Counted from the first letter of the stretch, positions 41,779-50,804 are shown. The stretch is DNA of 64,000 bases from Amycolatopsis taiwanensis DSM 45107 (GCF_000519205.1 NZ_JAFB01000033.1:41462-105461), one strand, 5' to 3'. The notes: generated by a model not told the origin, from the sequence alone. A program made the numbers and translations.

Positions 41779-42911
41779 AGATCGGCATCGTCTGCCCCTA
41801 CTCGTTCGACGTGCCGGGCGGGGTGCAGAACCACGTCGTGGACCTGGCCAGGGCGCTGCTCGACCGGGGGCACGAGGTATCGGTGCTCGCCCCGGGCGAC
41901 GAGGACGCCGACCTGCCGCCGTTCGTCCAGGCCGTGGGGAAGGCGCTGGGCATCCGGTACAACGGGTCGGTGGCCCGGCTCCAGTTCGGGCCGGTGTCCT
42001 ACGCGCGGGTGCGGCGGTGGTTGCACGAGGGCAACTTCGACGTGCTCCACCTGCACGAGCCGAGCGCGCCGAGTCTGTCCCTGCTCGCGTTGAAGGTCGC
42101 CGACGGCCCGATCGTGGCCACCTTCCACACCTCGACGCCGCGATCCCGCACGCTGTCGGCGTTCCAGCCGGTGCTGCGCCCGCTGCAGGAGAAGATCACC
42201 GCGCGGATCGCGGTGTCCGCGCTCGCCCGTCGGGTGCAGGTCGAGCACGCGGGCGGTGACGCGGTCGAGATTCCCAACGGCGTCGACGTCGAGTTCTTCT
42301 CGAAGGCGACGCCGCTGGAGGGCTACCCGCGGGCCGGCGGCACGATCGGTTTCGTCGGCCGGTTCACCGAGCCGCGTAAGGGAATGGCGGTACTGCTCGG
42401 CGCGGCGGAGGAGCTGCTGCCCGACTTTCCCGGCCTGCGGCTGCTGGTGGTCGGGCGGGGCGAGCCGGAGGCGCTGCGCCGGATGGCCGGGCCGAAGCTG
42501 GCGCCGCACATCGAGCTGCTCGGCCAGGTCGACGACGAAGGCAAGGCCCGGGCGCTGCGCAGCGTCGACGTGTACTGCGCCCCCAACACCGGGGGCGAGA
42601 GCTTCGGCATGATCCTCACCGAGGCGATGGCCGCCAGGACGGCGGTGGTCGCCAGTGGGCTGGACTCGTTCCGCCGGGTGCTCGACGACGGCCGCGCCGG
42701 CCTGCTCACCCCGACCGGCGACGCCGCCGCGCTCGCCGGGGCGCTGCGCGAGGTGCTCGCCGATCCGGCGCGGCGCGCGTCGCTGGTCGCCGCGGCAGGG
42801 GAGCGGGTGATGATCTTCGACTGGTCCGTGGTGGTGGCCCAGGTGCTCCGGGTCTACGAGACGGCCGTCGCCGCCGATCCGCGGCGCGTTGCCGAAGTGG
42901 CGCCGCATTGA
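41775..42911 (+). CDS. pimA: phosphatidyl-myo-inositol alpha-mannosyltransferase
   Basis: This 378-residue GT4 (GT-B fold) enzyme begins MKIGIVCPYSFDVPGGVQNHV, with the GGVQ loop that binds GDP-mannose. The acceptor-side HLHEPSAPS and the C-terminal RFTEPRKGMAVLLGAAEEL and EAMAART blocks complete the family pattern; NTGGESFG holds the EX7E region. It transfers the first mannose to phosphatidylinositol at the cytoplasmic membrane. Its stop overlaps the next gene by 4 bp. Confidence 0.95.
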   Translation: MKIGIVCPYSFDVPGGVQNHVVDLARALLDRGHEVSVLAPGDEDADLPPFVQAVGKALGIRYNGSVARLQFGPVSYARVRRWLHEGNFDVLHLHEPSAPSLSLLALKVADGPIVATFHTSTPRSRTLSAFQPVLRPLQEKITARIAVSALARRVQVEHAGGDAVEIPNGVDVEFFSKATPLEGYPRAGGTIGFVGRFTEPRKGMAVLLGAAEELLPDFPGLRLLVVGRGEPEALRRMAGPKLAPHIELLGQVDDEGKARALRSVDVYCAPNTGGESFGMILTEAMAARTAVVASGLDSFRRVLDDGRAGLLTPTGDAAALAGALREVLADPARRASLVAAAGERVMIFDWSVVVAQVLRVYETAVAADPRRVAEVAPH

Positions 42912-43408
42912 ACTGGTTCGTGCTTCTCGTCGCCATCGTCGCGGCCGTGGTGGTGCTCGGCGGGCTGTTCCTGGTCGCGACCGCCAACCGGCTGGACCGG
43001 CTGCACGTCCGGCTGGACGCGGGCTGGGCGGCGCTGGACGCGGCGCTGGCCCGGCGTTCGGTCGTCGCCCGAGCCGTGGCCGCCGGGGCGCTGCCGCCCC
43101 CGGAGGGCGCGTGCCTGCGCGAGGCCGCGGACGCGGCGGAAACCGCGCCGCGTCCGGACCGGGAATCCGCCGAGAACGAGCTGACCCGGCTGCTCGCCGT
43201 GATCGACCGGGACCGGTTGCCGCCGCGGCTCGCGGACGAGCTGGCCGATGCCGAACAGCGCGTGGTGATCGCACGGCGGGTGCACAACGACGCGGTGCGC
43301 GACACACTCGCCCTGCGGCGCCGGCGCAAGGTGCGCTACTTCAAGCTCGCCGGCACCGCACCGCAGCCGGAGTATTTCGAGATCGCCGAGCCCGACCCGG
43401 CGACCTGA
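42908..43408 (+). CDS. membrane-anchored LemA-like protein
   Basis: This 166-residue protein has one N-terminal hydrophobic segment (about 3-25), then a helical region starting NRLDRLHVRLDAGWAALDAALARR (in two pieces) and ending YFKLAGTAPQPEYFEI. This is LemA-like in outline and occupies the slot after pimA found in mycobacteria. The start is TTG 42908, coupled to the pimA stop. A role in the cell envelope is inferred from context only. Confidence 0.7.
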   Translation: MNWFVLLVAIVAAVVVLGGLFLVATANRLDRLHVRLDAGWAALDAALARRSVVARAVAAGALPPPEGACLREAADAAETAPRPDRESAENELTRLLAVIDRDRLPPRLADELADAEQRVVIARRVHNDAVRDTLALRRRRKVRYFKLAGTAPQPEYFEIAEPDPAT

Positions 43409-43421
43409 CCAGCGGGGCCGG

Positions 43422-43946
43422 TCAGAAGTGGAAGCCGCCGCTGCGCCCGTTCCGGTCGGCCAGCAGGCCGGCCAGGGTGGCGATGGCGATCTCCGGCGGG
43501 GTCCGTGAGCCGATGTTGAGGCCCACCGGCCGGTGCACGCGGGCGATGTCGTCTCCGGAGACGCCGAGTCGCTTCAGCGCCTCGATGTGCGGCCCGGGGT
43601 GCCGCGGGTTGCCCATCACGCCGACCCACCGGACCCGGTGGGCCAACACGTCCCGCAGGGCGGGGCCGAGTTCGGGCCGGTGGTGGTCGGTGACCACGAC
43701 CTCGGCCGACTCGTCGAGCTCGGGTAGTTCGGTGAACACCTCGGCGTCGGGCTCGGACAACGCCTTCGCCCGGTCGGGATCGGGCTCGTAGAGGGCCGCC
43801 CGGTAGCCGAGATCGGGCGCGTAGCGCAGCAGGTAACCCGCCACCGGCGAGGCGAACACGGTCAGCAACGTGCGGCCGGCGGCCTGGTGCCGGATCTCGC
43901 CCTCACCGTGCGCGACCGCGCACGCCGGGTCGTCCTCGGATGCCAT
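43422..43946 (-). CDS. XdhC-type Rossmann-domain protein
   Basis: This 174-residue protein corresponds to the XdhC C-terminal domain: TVFASPVAGYLLRYAPDLGY, VVVTDHHRPELGPALRDVL, WVGVMGNPRHPG and PVGLNIGSRTPPEIAIATL. XdhC proteins insert or protect the molybdenum cofactor of xanthine dehydrogenase-type enzymes. The N-terminal cysteine-containing XdhC domain is absent, and no molybdenum enzyme gene is nearby, so its client must be elsewhere. It lies 74 bp downstream of EF-G2 and may be co-transcribed with it. Confidence 0.8.
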   Translation of the reverse strand: MASEDDPACAVAHGEGEIRHQAAGRTLLTVFASPVAGYLLRYAPDLGYRAALYEPDPDRAKALSEPDAEVFTELPELDESAEVVVTDHHRPELGPALRDVLAHRVRWVGVMGNPRHPGPHIEALKRLGVSGDDIARVHRPVGLNIGSRTPPEIAIATLAGLLADRNGRSGGFHF

Positions 43947-44020
43947 GCGTGAGAGCGTAATTCACAACGTGAGTTCGGCAAGCAGAGTGACGGAGAACGA
44001 CGCTGCGATTCTGCCACCGA

Positions 44021-46135
44021 TCACCCCGCCAGGGCGTGCGGAAGCGGGTCGTAGCGGGCGTGCCGGCGGGTGAAGCTCGCCGTGCCCGAGGTGAGCGAAC
44101 GCAGGTCGGTGGAGTACCGGACGAGTTCGGTCGCGGGCACCTCCGCCCGGATCACGCTGCGCCCGCCGTCCGTCGACTCGGTGCCCAGCACGCGCCCGCG
44201 CCGGGCCGACAGGTCGCCGAGCACCGTGCCCAGGTGCTCGTCGGGCAGCCGCACCACGACCTCGTCGAGTGGTTCGAGCAAGGTGACCCGCCCGTTCGCC
44301 GCCGCGTCCTTGAGTGCGAGCGCACCGGCCGTCTGAAAGGCCGCGTCCGAGGAGTCCACGCTGTGCGCCTTGCCGTCCACCAGGGTCACCCGGAGATCGA
44401 CCACCGGATACCCGGCGGTGAGCCCGCGCTTGAGCTGCGCCCGCACACCCTTCTCCACGCTCGGGATGAACTGGTTCGGGATCGCGCCGCCGACGATCCG
44501 GTCGACGAACTCGAATCCCGCGCCTCGTTCCAGCGGCTGCACCTCGATGTCGCAGACGGCGTACTGCCCGTGCCCGCCGGACTGCTTGACGTGCCGGCCG
44601 TGTCCCTTGGCCGGTCCGGCGAAGGTCTCCCGCAGGCTGATCCTGATCGGCTCGGTGTCCACCTCCGCGCCACCCGCGCGCAGCCGGGACAGCACCACGT
44701 CGGCGTGGGCCTCGCCCATGCACCACAGGACCAGCTGGCCGGTTTCGGAGTTGCGTTCCAGCCGCAGCGTCGGGTCCCCGGCCACGAGGCGGGAAAGGTT
44801 GCGCGCCAAGGCATCCTCGTCGCTGCGGTTGTGCGCGACGATCGCGACGGGCAGCAGCGGCTCCGGCATCGTCCACGGCCGCATCAGCAGTGGGTGCTCC
44901 GGCGAGGACACCGTGTCGCCGGTCTCCGCCGAACCGACCTTGGTCAGCGCGCACAGGTCGCCCGCGACGCAGTAGGGAACCTCGCGCAGGTTCGAGCCGA
45001 GCGGCGAATAGATGTGCGCCACGCGCTCGTCGGCATCGTGGTCTTCGTGCCCGCGCTCGGTCAGTCCGTGCCCCGAGACGTGCACCGGGCGCTCGGGGCG
45101 CAGCGTGCCGGAGAACACGCGCACCAGGGACACCCGGCCGACGTAGGAGTCGACCGCGGTCCGCACCACCTCGGCGGCGAGCGGCCCGCCCGGGTCGGCC
45201 CGCAGCTCGATCCGCTGGGTGCCGTCGATCGAACTGATCTCCGGCAGCGGGTGCTCCAACGGCGAGGGGAACGCGCGGACGATGCCGTCCAGCACCTCGG
45301 CCAAGCCGACCCCGGTGGTTGCGGACACCGGGATGACCGGGTGGAAGGTGCCGCGCGCGACGGCGGTCTCCAGGTCCGAGATCAACGTCGCCTCGGAGAT
45401 CTCCTCGCCTTCGAGGTAACGGTCCATCAGCGACTCGTCCTCGCTCTCGGCGATGACCCCCTCGATCAGCTCGTTGCGCGCCAGGGTCAGCCGTTCCAGG
45501 TCCGCGGGGTCGGGCTCGCCCACGGTGGGCGGGTACCCGTTCGAATAGTCGAGCAGCCGCTGCGTGATCAGCCCGATCAGGCCGGGCCGGTCGCCGCCGG
45601 CGGGCAGGTACAGCGGGAGCACGCCCGCGCCGAACGCCTCCTGGCACGCGGCGATCTCGCCCATCACGTCGGCACGGTGATGGTCGAGCCGGGAAATCAC
45701 CACGGCGCGAGGCATGCCGACCGCGGCGCACTCCTCCCACAGCGCGACCGTGGCCGGGTCCACGCCCTCGAACGCGGACACCACGAACAGCGCGGCGTCA
45801 GCGGCACGCAACCCCGCGCGCAGCTCCCCGACGAAGTCCGCGTAGCCCGGCGTGTCGATCAGGTTGATCTTGACTCCGTCGTGCAGCACGGGGGCGACGG
45901 CAAGGCCGACCGAACGCTGCTGGCGGACCGCCGCCGGATCGTGGTCGCAGACCGTGGTGCCCTCTACCACGGAACCGGCCCTGTTCACGGTGCCGGACGC
46001 CGCGAGCAGGGCCTCGGTGAGCGTGGTCTTGCCGGAACCGGACGGTCCCACCAGGACGACGTTGCGAACGTTGCGCGGATCGTCCACAGCGACCGCGGCC
46101 CCGGAATCATCGTGTCTGGATTGCTTGTCGGCCAT
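44021..46135 (-). CDS. elongation factor G-like protein (EF-G2)
   Basis: This 704-residue translational GTPase has the EF-G domain order. G1 is GPSGSGKTTL (about 30-39), G3 is DTPGYADF, domain II follows, and domains III-V end with VEVQPLERGAGFEF and VEKGVRAQLKRG-type blocks. The G4 motif, normally NKxD, reads SRLD, so guanine specificity may be weakened. This is the actinobacterial EF-G2 class, which is separate from the fusA of the ribosomal-protein operon and of uncertain role. It is divergent from pdxS. Confidence 0.9.
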   Translation of the reverse strand: MADKQSRHDDSGAAVAVDDPRNVRNVVLVGPSGSGKTTLTEALLAASGTVNRAGSVVEGTTVCDHDPAAVRQQRSVGLAVAPVLHDGVKINLIDTPGYADFVGELRAGLRAADAALFVVSAFEGVDPATVALWEECAAVGMPRAVVISRLDHHRADVMGEIAACQEAFGAGVLPLYLPAGGDRPGLIGLITQRLLDYSNGYPPTVGEPDPADLERLTLARNELIEGVIAESEDESLMDRYLEGEEISEATLISDLETAVARGTFHPVIPVSATTGVGLAEVLDGIVRAFPSPLEHPLPEISSIDGTQRIELRADPGGPLAAEVVRTAVDSYVGRVSLVRVFSGTLRPERPVHVSGHGLTERGHEDHDADERVAHIYSPLGSNLREVPYCVAGDLCALTKVGSAETGDTVSSPEHPLLMRPWTMPEPLLPVAIVAHNRSDEDALARNLSRLVAGDPTLRLERNSETGQLVLWCMGEAHADVVLSRLRAGGAEVDTEPIRISLRETFAGPAKGHGRHVKQSGGHGQYAVCDIEVQPLERGAGFEFVDRIVGGAIPNQFIPSVEKGVRAQLKRGLTAGYPVVDLRVTLVDGKAHSVDSSDAAFQTAGALALKDAAANGRVTLLEPLDEVVVRLPDEHLGTVLGDLSARRGRVLGTESTDGGRSVIRAEVPATELVRYSTDLRSLTSGTASFTRRHARYDPLPHALAG

Positions 46136-46285
46136 GACGTGGCCTCCCGGGACGTCGGGTGTCGTTGGGTGTGCCTTCGATCACACACCCGATGGGGCCA
46201 CCCCGGCAACCCCGCGTTCGCCGGCCCCGCGAATGGCCTGCTGAGATAGCGCCTAACTGGCCTGGGGAAGCGGTCCATTCGAACC

Positions 46286-46291
46286 TACGAT
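46286..46291 (+). promoter_or_regulatory. -10 element of a leaderless pdxS transcript
   Basis: TACGAT is followed by 6 nt and then the ATG, with no Shine-Dalgarno. Transcription would start on the A of the start codon. Confidence 0.5.
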
Positions 46292-46297
46292 TGTGGT

Positions 46298-47212
46298 ATG
46301 TCCCAAGTTGAATCCACTGGTTCCACCGTGCCGGAGCGCGGCACCGCACGGGTGAAGCGCGGCATGGCGGAGATGCTCAAGGGCGGCGTGATCATGGACG
46401 TCGTCACCCCCGAGCAGGCCAAGATCGCCGAAGACGCCGGCGCCGTCGCGGTGATGGCGCTGGAGCGGGTACCGGCCGACATCCGGGCGCAGGGCGGGGT
46501 GGCCAGGATGAGCGACCCCGACCTGATCGACGGGATCATCCAGGCCGTCTCCATCCCGGTGATGGCCAAGGCCCGGATCGGCCATTTCGTCGAGGCTCAG
46601 GTGTTGCAGGCGCTCGGCGTCGACTACGTCGACGAGTCCGAGGTGCTCACCCCGGCCGACTACGCCCACCACATCGACAAGTGGGCCTTCACCGTGCCGT
46701 TCGTGTGCGGCGCGACGAACCTGGGCGAGGCGCTGCGCCGGATCGGCGAGGGCGCGGCGATGATCCGTTCCAAGGGTGAGGCCGGCACCGGCGACGTGTC
46801 CAACGCGACCTTGCACATGCGCAAAATCCGCGCCGAGATCCGGCGCTTGAGCTCGCTGTCCGAGGACGAGCTGTACGTCGAGGCCAAGGAGTTGCAGGCA
46901 CCGTACGAGCTGGTCCGGGAGGTGGCCGAGCAGGGCAGGCTGCCGGTGGTGCTGTTCACCGCGGGTGGCATCGCGACCCCGGCCGACGCCGCGATGATGA
47001 TGCAGCTGGGTGCGGAGGGGGTGTTCGTCGGATCGGGGATCTTCAAGTCCGGCGACCCGGCCGGACGAGCCGCCGCGATCGTCAAGGCGACCACCTTCCA
47101 CGACGACCCGGAGATGCTGGCCAGGGTCTCGCGCGGGCTGGGCGAGGCGATGGTCGGCATCAACGTCGACGAGGTGCCCGAACCGCACCGCCTCGCCGAA
47201 CGCGGCTGGTGA
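46298..47212 (+). CDS. pdxS: pyridoxal 5-phosphate synthase subunit PdxS
   Basis: This 304-residue (beta/alpha)8 protein has the PdxS signature [75 protein letters not shown] and [19 protein letters not shown] (blocks listed in order). It makes PLP from ribose 5-phosphate, glyceraldehyde 3-phosphate and ammonia. The glutaminase partner pdxT lies 148 bp downstream. The start has no ribosome site and looks leaderless. Confidence 0.97.
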   Translation: MSQVESTGSTVPERGTARVKRGMAEMLKGGVIMDVVTPEQAKIAEDAGAVAVMALERVPADIRAQGGVARMSDPDLIDGIIQAVSIPVMAKARIGHFVEAQVLQALGVDYVDESEVLTPADYAHHIDKWAFTVPFVCGATNLGEALRRIGEGAAMIRSKGEAGTGDVSNATLHMRKIRAEIRRLSSLSEDELYVEAKELQAPYELVREVAEQGRLPVVLFTAGGIATPADAAMMMQLGAEGVFVGSGIFKSGDPAGRAAAIVKATTFHDDPEMLARVSRGLGEAMVGINVDEVPEPHRLAERGW

Positions 47213-47213
47213 G

Positions 47214-47337
47214 GCGCGAGTCCCACGTTCCCGTCGCGCGTGTCCCACATTCCCGTCGCGTGTGTCCCACGTTCCCGTCGCGTGAGTCCCACATTCCGGT
47301 CGTGCGAGTTCTGCGTTCCGGCGGCACGAGTTCCACG
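47214..47337 (+). repeat. 22-bp tandem repeats between pdxS and pdxT
   Basis: Units GCGCGAGTCCCACGTTCCCG-TC begin at 47214, 47236, 47258, 47280 and 47302, with a partial unit at 47324. The core GTCCCACRTTCC is almost constant in the first four and degenerates in the last. Transcribed copies would lie in the pdxS-pdxT mRNA. Confidence 0.85.
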
Positions 47338-47360
47338 GCCGGTGAGGTGAAGGAGGTCAG

Positions 47361-47987
47361 GTGTCCGCTACACCGGTGATCGGGGTGCTTGCCCTGCAGG
47401 GCGACGTGCGTGAACACGCCGCCATGCTCGAGCGCTGCGGGGCGCGGGCGCGCCCGGTGCGGCGCCCGGAGGAACTGGCTGAGGTGCACGGGCTGGTGCT
47501 GCCCGGCGGCGAGTCGACCACCATGTCCAGGTTGCTCGAAACGTTCGAGTTGCTCGACCCGCTACAGGAGCGGATCGAGGCAGGCATGCCGGCCTACGGC
47601 TCGTGCGCCGGCATGATCCTGCTGGCCCGGCAGGTGCTGGACGGCCGGCCGGACCAGCGGCAGCTCGACGGGCTCGACGTGGTGGTCCGGCGCAACGCGT
47701 TCGGGCGCCAGGTCGACTCGTTCGAAGCCGATCTCGACTTCGACGGCCTTGCCGGCGGTCCGCTGCACACGGTTTTCATCCGGGCACCATGGGTGGAGAA
47801 GGCCGGCGACGGGGTGGAGATCCTGGCCCGGGTGCCCAAGACGCCGCACGCCGGGGACGCTGCCGATAGGATCGTCGCGGTCCGGCAGGGACCGGTGCTC
47901 GCCACCGCGTTCCATCCGGAACTGACCGGGGACGAGCGGGTGCACCGGCTGTTCGTCGACATGGTGGGGGCAGCGCTGCCGGGATGA
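47361..47987 (+). CDS. pdxT: pyridoxal 5-phosphate synthase glutaminase PdxT
   Basis: This 208-residue class I glutaminase has [21 protein letters not shown], the catalytic Cys82 in [20 protein letters not shown] and the His-Glu pair in FHPE. It supplies ammonia to PdxS. The start is GTG 47361 after AGGAGG. The gene is separated from pdxS by the tandem repeat rather than being tightly coupled. Confidence 0.97.
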   Translation: MSATPVIGVLALQGDVREHAAMLERCGARARPVRRPEELAEVHGLVLPGGESTTMSRLLETFELLDPLQERIEAGMPAYGSCAGMILLARQVLDGRPDQRQLDGLDVVVRRNAFGRQVDSFEADLDFDGLAGGPLHTVFIRAPWVEKAGDGVEILARVPKTPHAGDAADRIVAVRQGPVLATAFHPELTGDERVHRLFVDMVGAALPG

Positions 47988-48062
47988 TGTAGCAGAATCG
48001 CACAGCACCCCGGTGGCATGAGCGTGTTCGCGCCCGCGTTCGCAAGGGTATGAGGAGGAGAG

Positions 48063-48143
48063 ATGAGCGGCCACTCCCGGTTCGGGACGTCACAGTGGCC
48101 ACCGCGAAGTCTCTTCGAGGACGAGAGCATGGAGGAGAGATGA
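48063..48143 (+). CDS. micro-ORF created by a duplicated yebC start region
   Basis: GAGGAGAGATGAGCGGCCAC plus TCC occurs twice, at 48055-48077 and 48132-48154. The second copy is the yebC start; the first opens a 26-residue frame beginning [14 protein letters not shown] and ending ESMEER, whose TGA overlaps the yebC ATG. The frame therefore shares the first five residues of YebC and could couple its translation. Strong ribosome sites precede both starts. Confidence 0.5.
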   Translation: MSGHSRFGTSQWPPRSLFEDESMEER

Positions 48144-48889
48144 GCGGCCACTCCAAGTGGGCGACCACGAAACACAAGAAGGCCGCCCTCGACGCCAAGC
48201 GTGGCAAGCTGTTCGCGAGACTGATCAAGAACATCGAGGTCGCCGCGCGGACCGGCGGGGGCGACCCGGACGGTAACCCGACGCTCTACGACGCGATCCA
48301 GAAGGCCAAGAAGAACTCGGTCCCGCAGGACAACATCGAGCGGGCGCGCAAGCGCGGCGCCGGCGAGGAAGCCGGCGGCGCCGACTGGCAGACGATCATG
48401 TACGAGGGCTACGGCCCCAACGGCGTCGCGGTGCTGATCGAATGCCTCACCGACAACCGCAACCGCGCGGCGTCGGAGGTGCGGACCGCGTTGACCCGCA
48501 ACAACGGCTCGCTCGCCGACCCGGGCTCGGTGGCCTACCTGTTCAACCGCAAGGGCGTGGTGATCATGCCCAAGAGCGGGCTGTCCGAGGACGACGTCCT
48601 GCTGGCCGTGCTCGACGCGGGCGCGGAGGAGGTGAACGATCTCGGTGACAGCTTCGAGATCGTCTCGGAGGCGACGGACCTGATCGCGGTCCGCACCTCG
48701 TTGCAGGACGCGGGCTACGACTACGAGTCGGCGGAGGCCAGCTTCCTGCCGTCGGTGAACGTGCCGTTGGACGTCGAAGGCGCGAAGAAGGTGTTCCGTC
48801 TGATCGACGCGCTCGAAGACTGCGACGACGTCCAGAACGTCTACGCCAACTTCGACGTTTCCGACGACATCCTCGCCGAAGTCGGCTGA
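48140..48889 (+). CDS. yebC: YebC/PmpR family protein (TACO1-like)
   Basis: This 249-residue protein begins [20 protein letters not shown], as expected, and continues with [53 protein letters not shown] and [11 protein letters not shown]. YebC proteins help ribosomes through proline-rich stretches and were earlier described as regulators. It sits before the ruvCAB operon as in most actinobacteria. ATG 48140 has GGAGGAG; a longer reading from 48050 runs through the duplicated start and is unlikely. Confidence 0.95.
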   Translation: MSGHSKWATTKHKKAALDAKRGKLFARLIKNIEVAARTGGGDPDGNPTLYDAIQKAKKNSVPQDNIERARKRGAGEEAGGADWQTIMYEGYGPNGVAVLIECLTDNRNRAASEVRTALTRNNGSLADPGSVAYLFNRKGVVIMPKSGLSEDDVLLAVLDAGAEEVNDLGDSFEIVSEATDLIAVRTSLQDAGYDYESAEASFLPSVNVPLDVEGAKKVFRLIDALEDCDDVQNVYANFDVSDDILAEVG

Positions 48890-48900
48890 CCGGTGTCACC

Positions 48901-48938
48901 ACGGAACTCCCGGCGTGCGGGCACGCCGGGAGTTCCGT
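48901..48938 (+). terminator. strong stem-loop terminator after yebC
   Basis: ACGGAACTCCCGGCGTGC (48901-48918) pairs exactly with GCACGCCGGGAGTTCCGT (48921-48938) across two bases. No U tract follows, as is common in high-GC actinobacteria. Confidence 0.8.
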
Positions 48939-48981
48939 ACTGGTCTGTGCCGGCGTCGATCCATCGGGCAGAATGCGCGCC

Positions 48982-49494
48982 ATGACGACCGAGGCCCTCG
49001 CCCCCGAAGATCAGGAACTGCTCGAGCGGATCGCCGACGAGGCCGAACGGCGGGGCAACGCCGTCATCCGGGTTCCCCGGGACGACAAGGGTTCCGGCTA
49101 CTGCTTCACCGCGTGTGTGTGGGCCATGCACCAGGTGCCGGAGGCGGTGGTCGTAGGCCTCCCCGAGAACGTGGCGCCGGTCCTGCTCGACGCCTACGTG
49201 GACCGGGCGGCCACCGGGGAGGTGTTCACCCCGGGGCGGGTCTACGACGATTTCTTCGAGGGCGTGGCGGTCACCTTCGAACGGGTCGACCGCGGTTACT
49301 ACGTCGAGTACTTCGGCAGCGCGTTCCTCGTCTACCCCGACGGCGACTTCCCCGCGGTGCAGATCATCGTCGCCACCCCGGAGGGCAAGTGGCCGTGGGA
49401 TCCCGACGCGCCAGAGGGCTTCGCCGAGTGGCAGCCCGTGCTCACCGACAGCGGGCTCCCGGAGAGCTGGACGCCGGGCGTCGACGGTCCATAG
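48982..49494 (+). CDS. DUF4262 domain protein
   Basis: This 170-residue protein has the DUF4262 pattern: an N-terminal helix, GSGYCFTACVWAMHQVPEAVVVGLP, a middle with YDDFFEGVAVTFERV and YYVEYFGSAFLVYP, and a WPWDPDAPEGF end. The family has no established role. The start is taken as ATG 48982, which follows CAGAAT at a leaderless-like spacing; ATG 48973 would add three residues. It lies alone between two hairpin elements. Confidence 0.85.
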   Translation: MTTEALAPEDQELLERIADEAERRGNAVIRVPRDDKGSGYCFTACVWAMHQVPEAVVVGLPENVAPVLLDAYVDRAATGEVFTPGRVYDDFFEGVAVTFERVDRGYYVEYFGSAFLVYPDGDFPAVQIIVATPEGKWPWDPDAPEGFAEWQPVLTDSGLPESWTPGVDGP

Positions 49495-49504
49495 TGGACT
49501 CTGT

Positions 49505-49555
49505 GCATGAGTGGCCCGTTACTGCCGGATGCCGGCAGTAACGGGTCACTCATGC
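49505..49555. repeat. 24-bp palindrome (GAGTGACCCGTT family)
   Basis: Arms 49505-49528 and 49532-49555 pair with a single mismatch across ATG. The core GAGTGGCCCGTTACTGCCGG matches the copies at 18817 and 38452. It lies between the DUF4262 gene and ruvC. Confidence 0.9.
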
Positions 49556-49606
49556 CACCGGCCGCGGCGCGTCCTCCCCGCCTTCCGCGGCGCCGGCGGG
49601 TAGCCT

Positions 49607-49624
49607 GCCGAACAGGTGTTCGGC
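49607..49624. promoter_or_regulatory. LexA-type SOS box upstream of ruvCAB
   Basis: GCCGAAC-AGGT-GTTCGGC is a perfect inverted repeat with the CGAAC-N4-GTTCG core of actinobacterial LexA sites. A possible -10, TAGCCT (49601-49606), lies next to it, so LexA would block initiation. Confidence 0.8.
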
Positions 49625-49638
49625 GAGAAGGAGAATCG

Positions 49639-50214
49639 GTGCGAGTGCTCGGTGTCGACCCCGGGCTGACCCGGTGTGGACTGGGTGTGGTGGACGGTGG
49701 CACCGGGCGAACGGTCACCTGTGTCGCCGTGGACGTCGTGCGGACCCCGGTCGACGCGTCGCTGGAGATCAGGCTGCTGCGGCTGGCCGACGCGGTGGAG
49801 GACTGGCTCGAGCGGTACCGTCCGGAAGCGGTGGCGGTGGAGCGGGTGTTCAGCCAGCACAACGTGCGCACTGTGATGGGTACCGCGCAGGCCGGGGGAG
49901 TCGTCGCGCTGACCGCGGCACGGCGGAGGCTGCCGGTCGCCTTCCACACGCCGAGCGAGGTGAAGGCGGCGGTGACCGGCTCCGGGCGCGCCGACAAGGC
50001 GCAGGTCACCGGCATGGTCACCCGGCTGCTCAAGCTGGCCGAGGCGCCCAGCCCGGCCGACGCGGCGGACGCGCTGGCACTGGCGATCTGCCACCTGTGG
50101 CGCGAGCCGATGCGGGCGCGGCTGGCCGAAGCGGAGGCGCGGGCGGCCGAGCTGGCCAGGACGCACCGGGCAAGGCTGGCCGCGGCGGCCAGGAACGCGA
50201 AGGGGAACCGATGA
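49639..50214 (+). CDS. ruvC: Holliday junction endodeoxyribonuclease RuvC
   Basis: This 191-residue nuclease starts [14 protein letters not shown] with catalytic Asp7. Glu in AVERVF and the C-terminal [12 protein letters not shown] acidic residues complete the active site. The C-terminal 30 residues form an Ala/Arg-rich helix beyond the usual domain. GTG 49639 follows GAAGGAGA; an upstream ATG at 49507 would read through the palindrome and SOS box. It resolves Holliday junctions with RuvAB. Confidence 0.97.
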   Translation: MRVLGVDPGLTRCGLGVVDGGTGRTVTCVAVDVVRTPVDASLEIRLLRLADAVEDWLERYRPEAVAVERVFSQHNVRTVMGTAQAGGVVALTAARRRLPVAFHTPSEVKAAVTGSGRADKAQVTGMVTRLLKLAEAPSPADAADALALAICHLWREPMRARLAEAEARAAELARTHRARLAAAARNAKGNR

Positions 50215-50804
50215 TTTCGTCGCTGCGTGGAGAGGTGCTCTCGATCGGTCTCGACCACGTCGTGGTGGAGGTCGGCGGGGTGGGGTTGTCGGTGCAGGCC
50301 ACTCCGGCCACGCTCGCCACGCTCCGCCGTGGGGAGCAGACGCAGCTGCACACGGCGCTGGTCGTGCGCGAGGACTCACTGACCCTGTTCGGCTTCGCCG
50401 ACGCCGATGCCCGCGAGCTGTTCGGGTTGCTGCAGACCGTGTCCGGCATCGGGCCGCGCCTGGCGCTCGCCGCGCTGGCCGTGCTCGATCCCGACAAGCT
50501 GCGCACCGCGCTCGCCGACGGCGACATCGGCGTGCTCACCCAGGTGCCGGGGATCGGCCGCAAGGGTGCCGAGCGGCTCACCCTGGAACTGCGCGACAAG
50601 GTCGTGGCCACCGCGGCGGCCGGGCCGCAGGTGCCGGCGGCGGCCTCGGGGGCGGTCCGGGGCGAGGTCGTGGAAGCGCTCACCGGCCTCGGTTTCGCGG
50701 CGAAGCAGGCCGAGCAGGCGGTGGACCGGGTGCTGGCCGACGGTACGTCCGGCGACACCCCGGCGGTGCTGCGCGCGGCGCTGAAGGCCTTGGGGCGTAA
50801 GTGA
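50211..50804 (+). CDS. ruvA: Holliday junction DNA helicase subunit RuvA
   Basis: This 197-residue protein has the three RuvA domains: OB fold ([25 protein letters not shown], in pieces), two helix-hairpin-helix motifs ([26 protein letters not shown]) and the C-terminal RuvB-binding domain ending KALGRK. ATG 50211 overlaps the ruvC stop in ATGA. It binds the junction and loads RuvB. Confidence 0.97.
   Translation: MISSLRGEVLSIGLDHVVVEVGGVGLSVQATPATLATLRRGEQTQLHTALVVREDSLTLFGFADADARELFGLLQTVSGIGPRLALAALAVLDPDKLRTALADGDIGVLTQVPGIGRKGAERLTLELRDKVVATAAAGPQVPAAASGAVRGEVVEALTGLGFAAKQAEQAVDRVLADGTSGDTPAVLRAALKALGRK

Noticed and set aside
44036..46249. A 737-codon plus-strand frame opposite EF-G2
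   Set aside because: Antisense shadow; the minus strand encodes clear G1, G3 and EF-G domains while this frame has none.
47214..47337. Possible CRISPR array between pdxS and pdxT
   Set aside because: The units are contiguous 22-bp tandem copies with no unique spacers and no cas genes nearby.
49507..49638. A longer ruvC starting at ATG 49507
   Set aside because: It would translate the palindromic repeat and the LexA box; the canonical RuvC N-terminus begins at GTG 49639 with a good ribosome site.
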